Of a stretch of 6,644 bases of DNA, positions 5,793 to 6,644 are shown piece by piece. Below the pieces are notes generated by a model, which did not search any database, was not told the origin of the DNA, and was given only the letters and a program-made list of their open reading frames with translations. The position numbers and the translations under genes are program-made. Source of the DNA: Bifidobacterium breve (lineage in GTDB: Bacteria; Actinomycetota; Actinomycetes; UBA12327); NCBI GenBank assembly GCA_943332445.1, contig CALQPL010000060.1, positions 1 through 6,644 on the forward strand, given 5' to 3'. Position 1 is the stretch's first letter, and every line of letters begins with the position of its first letter.

Positions 5793-6644
5793 CTAAGGGT
5801 TAGAGCTGTCGCCACCATCGTCAGTTCGTTGGTACACGTCTGGGATGCCGTCGTGGTTGAGGTCGCTGTCCTCACGTGCGGCCAGGGCACGGTAGGCGCG
5901 AGATCGGGGCAAAAGCACCACACTGGCCAGCAGTGCTGCCAGCAACGAGGCAAACAAGATCGAAATCTTGGCGAACCCTTGTTGAGGGTCGGACTCAGCG
6001 AAACTGAGTTCGGCTATCAGTAACGAGACCGTGAATCCGATACCGGAAATCAGAGCCAGGCCGAAGACGTCTACCCACTTCAGGCCATTGCCTAAGCGTG
6101 CTTTCGTGAAGCGAACAATGACCAGCGTGGTGACGAAGATGCCGATGCATTTGCCGGCCACCAGCCCAACGGCCACACCTTGGGTGACGGGGTTGGACGC
6201 GATCGTGGACAGGCTGGTCCCCACGACTGTGACACCAGCAGCGAAGAAGGCAAATACCGGGACGGCAAAGCCAGCAGAGAGAGGTCGAAGCCGTTCCTCA
6301 AGCCGTTCAGCGGGCGCCAATTCTTCGCCGGAATCGCGCACGACGCGAGTCGCCAATCCCAGAACAACTCCCGCAACAGTGGCGTGAATCCCGCTGGTAT
6401 GAACAAAACCCCACAGCGCAAGAGCCAGTGGCACGTAAACCAAAGGTGATTGCACGCGCTGTCGTTGCAGGATGAGGTAAACGATCACCAGTGCAACGGA
6501 GCCAAGCAACCACAAGGGTGCCAACGCATCGCTGTAGAACAACGCGATGACGGTGATAGCGCCGAGGTCGTCAACAACAGCGAGGGTAAGGAGGAATGCA
6601 CGCAGTGCTGGCGGCAGACCGCGTCCGATGATGGCCAACACTGC
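5793..6644 (-). CDS. nhaA: NhaA-family Na+/H+ antiporter (N-terminus beyond right edge)
   Basis: C-terminal 284 codons of an inner-membrane antiporter exchanging Na+ (or Li+) for protons. The right edge cuts the 5' end; the frame stays open to 6644, reading AVLAIIG, which matches the segment before helix V. The paired aspartates of the ion site (D163/D164 in E. coli) are VVDDLGAI at about 6567-6572. The helix X lysine (K300 in E. coli) is in VAGKCIG at 6150-6152. SGIHATVAG, RLEERLRP, FAFFAAGV and SGIGFTVSLLIAELSF are further family blocks. The soluble tail is unusual: DSDLNHDGIPDVYQ at about 5829-5870 resembles a calcium-binding loop (DxDxNxDGxxD). No start can be assigned. It is transcribed toward the holin-family gene 30 bases downstream. 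Confidence 0.96.
   Translation of the reverse strand, partial: AVLAIIGRGLPPALRAFLLTLAVVDDLGAITVIALFYSDALAPLWLLGSVALVIVYLILQRQRVQSPLVYVPLALALWGFVHTSGIHATVAGVVLGLATRVVRDSGEELAPAERLEERLRPLSAGFAVPVFAFFAAGVTVVGTSLSTIASNPVTQGVAVGLVAGKCIGIFVTTLVIVRFTKARLGNGLKWVDVFGLALISGIGFTVSLLIAELSFAESDPQQGFAKISILFASLLAALLASVVLLPRSRAYRALAAREDSDLNHDGIPDVYQRTDDGGDSSNP

Overview
The window looks like core chromosome of an actinobacterium (Actinomycetota). GC content is about 55-60 % by eye, which is moderate for the phylum. The gene order is close to the block I remember from Mycobacterium tuberculosis around Rv3669-Rv3677c: holin-like protein, marP, Nudix, nth, a small gene, crp, metallo-beta-lactamase (MBL) hydrolase. 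The M. tuberculosis genes ephE and the TlpA-like thioredoxin Rv3673c are absent from the equivalent positions. No insertion sequence, prophage, tRNA, rRNA or CRISPR array is visible. Coding density is very high, and no stretch over 100 bases lacks a gene.

Layout. On the + strand, a 5'-truncated Nudix hydrolase (3-545) overlaps an MBL-fold hydrolase (542-1288) by 4 bases. That gene converges on crp (1285-1959, - strand), and the two stop codons interlock. Upstream of crp on the same strand is a 183-residue protein (2046-2597) that I identify as an RsiG homologue, a c-di-GMP-dependent anti-sigma factor; it carries one perfect signature motif and a second, degenerate one. A 93-base divergent region rich in GGGC/GCCC palindromes (2598-2690) separates rsiG from a + strand operon: nth (endonuclease III), a CoA-diphosphatase-type Nudix gene and marP (membrane-anchored serine protease), each pair joined by a 4-base overlap. 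marP converges, again with interlocked stops, on a - strand pair: nhaA (Na+/H+ antiporter, truncated by the right edge) followed by a small holin-family membrane protein.

How the genes work together. The centre holds two nucleotide second-messenger regulators side by side: RsiG (c-di-GMP, inferred) and Crp (cAMP). Around them are repair and housecleaning enzymes (Nth, two Nudix enzymes, an MBL hydrolase) and an envelope or pH-homeostasis group (MarP, NhaA, holin-like protein). The most interesting point is the RsiG homologue: it implies a WhiG/FliA-type sigma factor and c-di-GMP signalling elsewhere in the genome, and its second binding motif has lost two of five signature residues.
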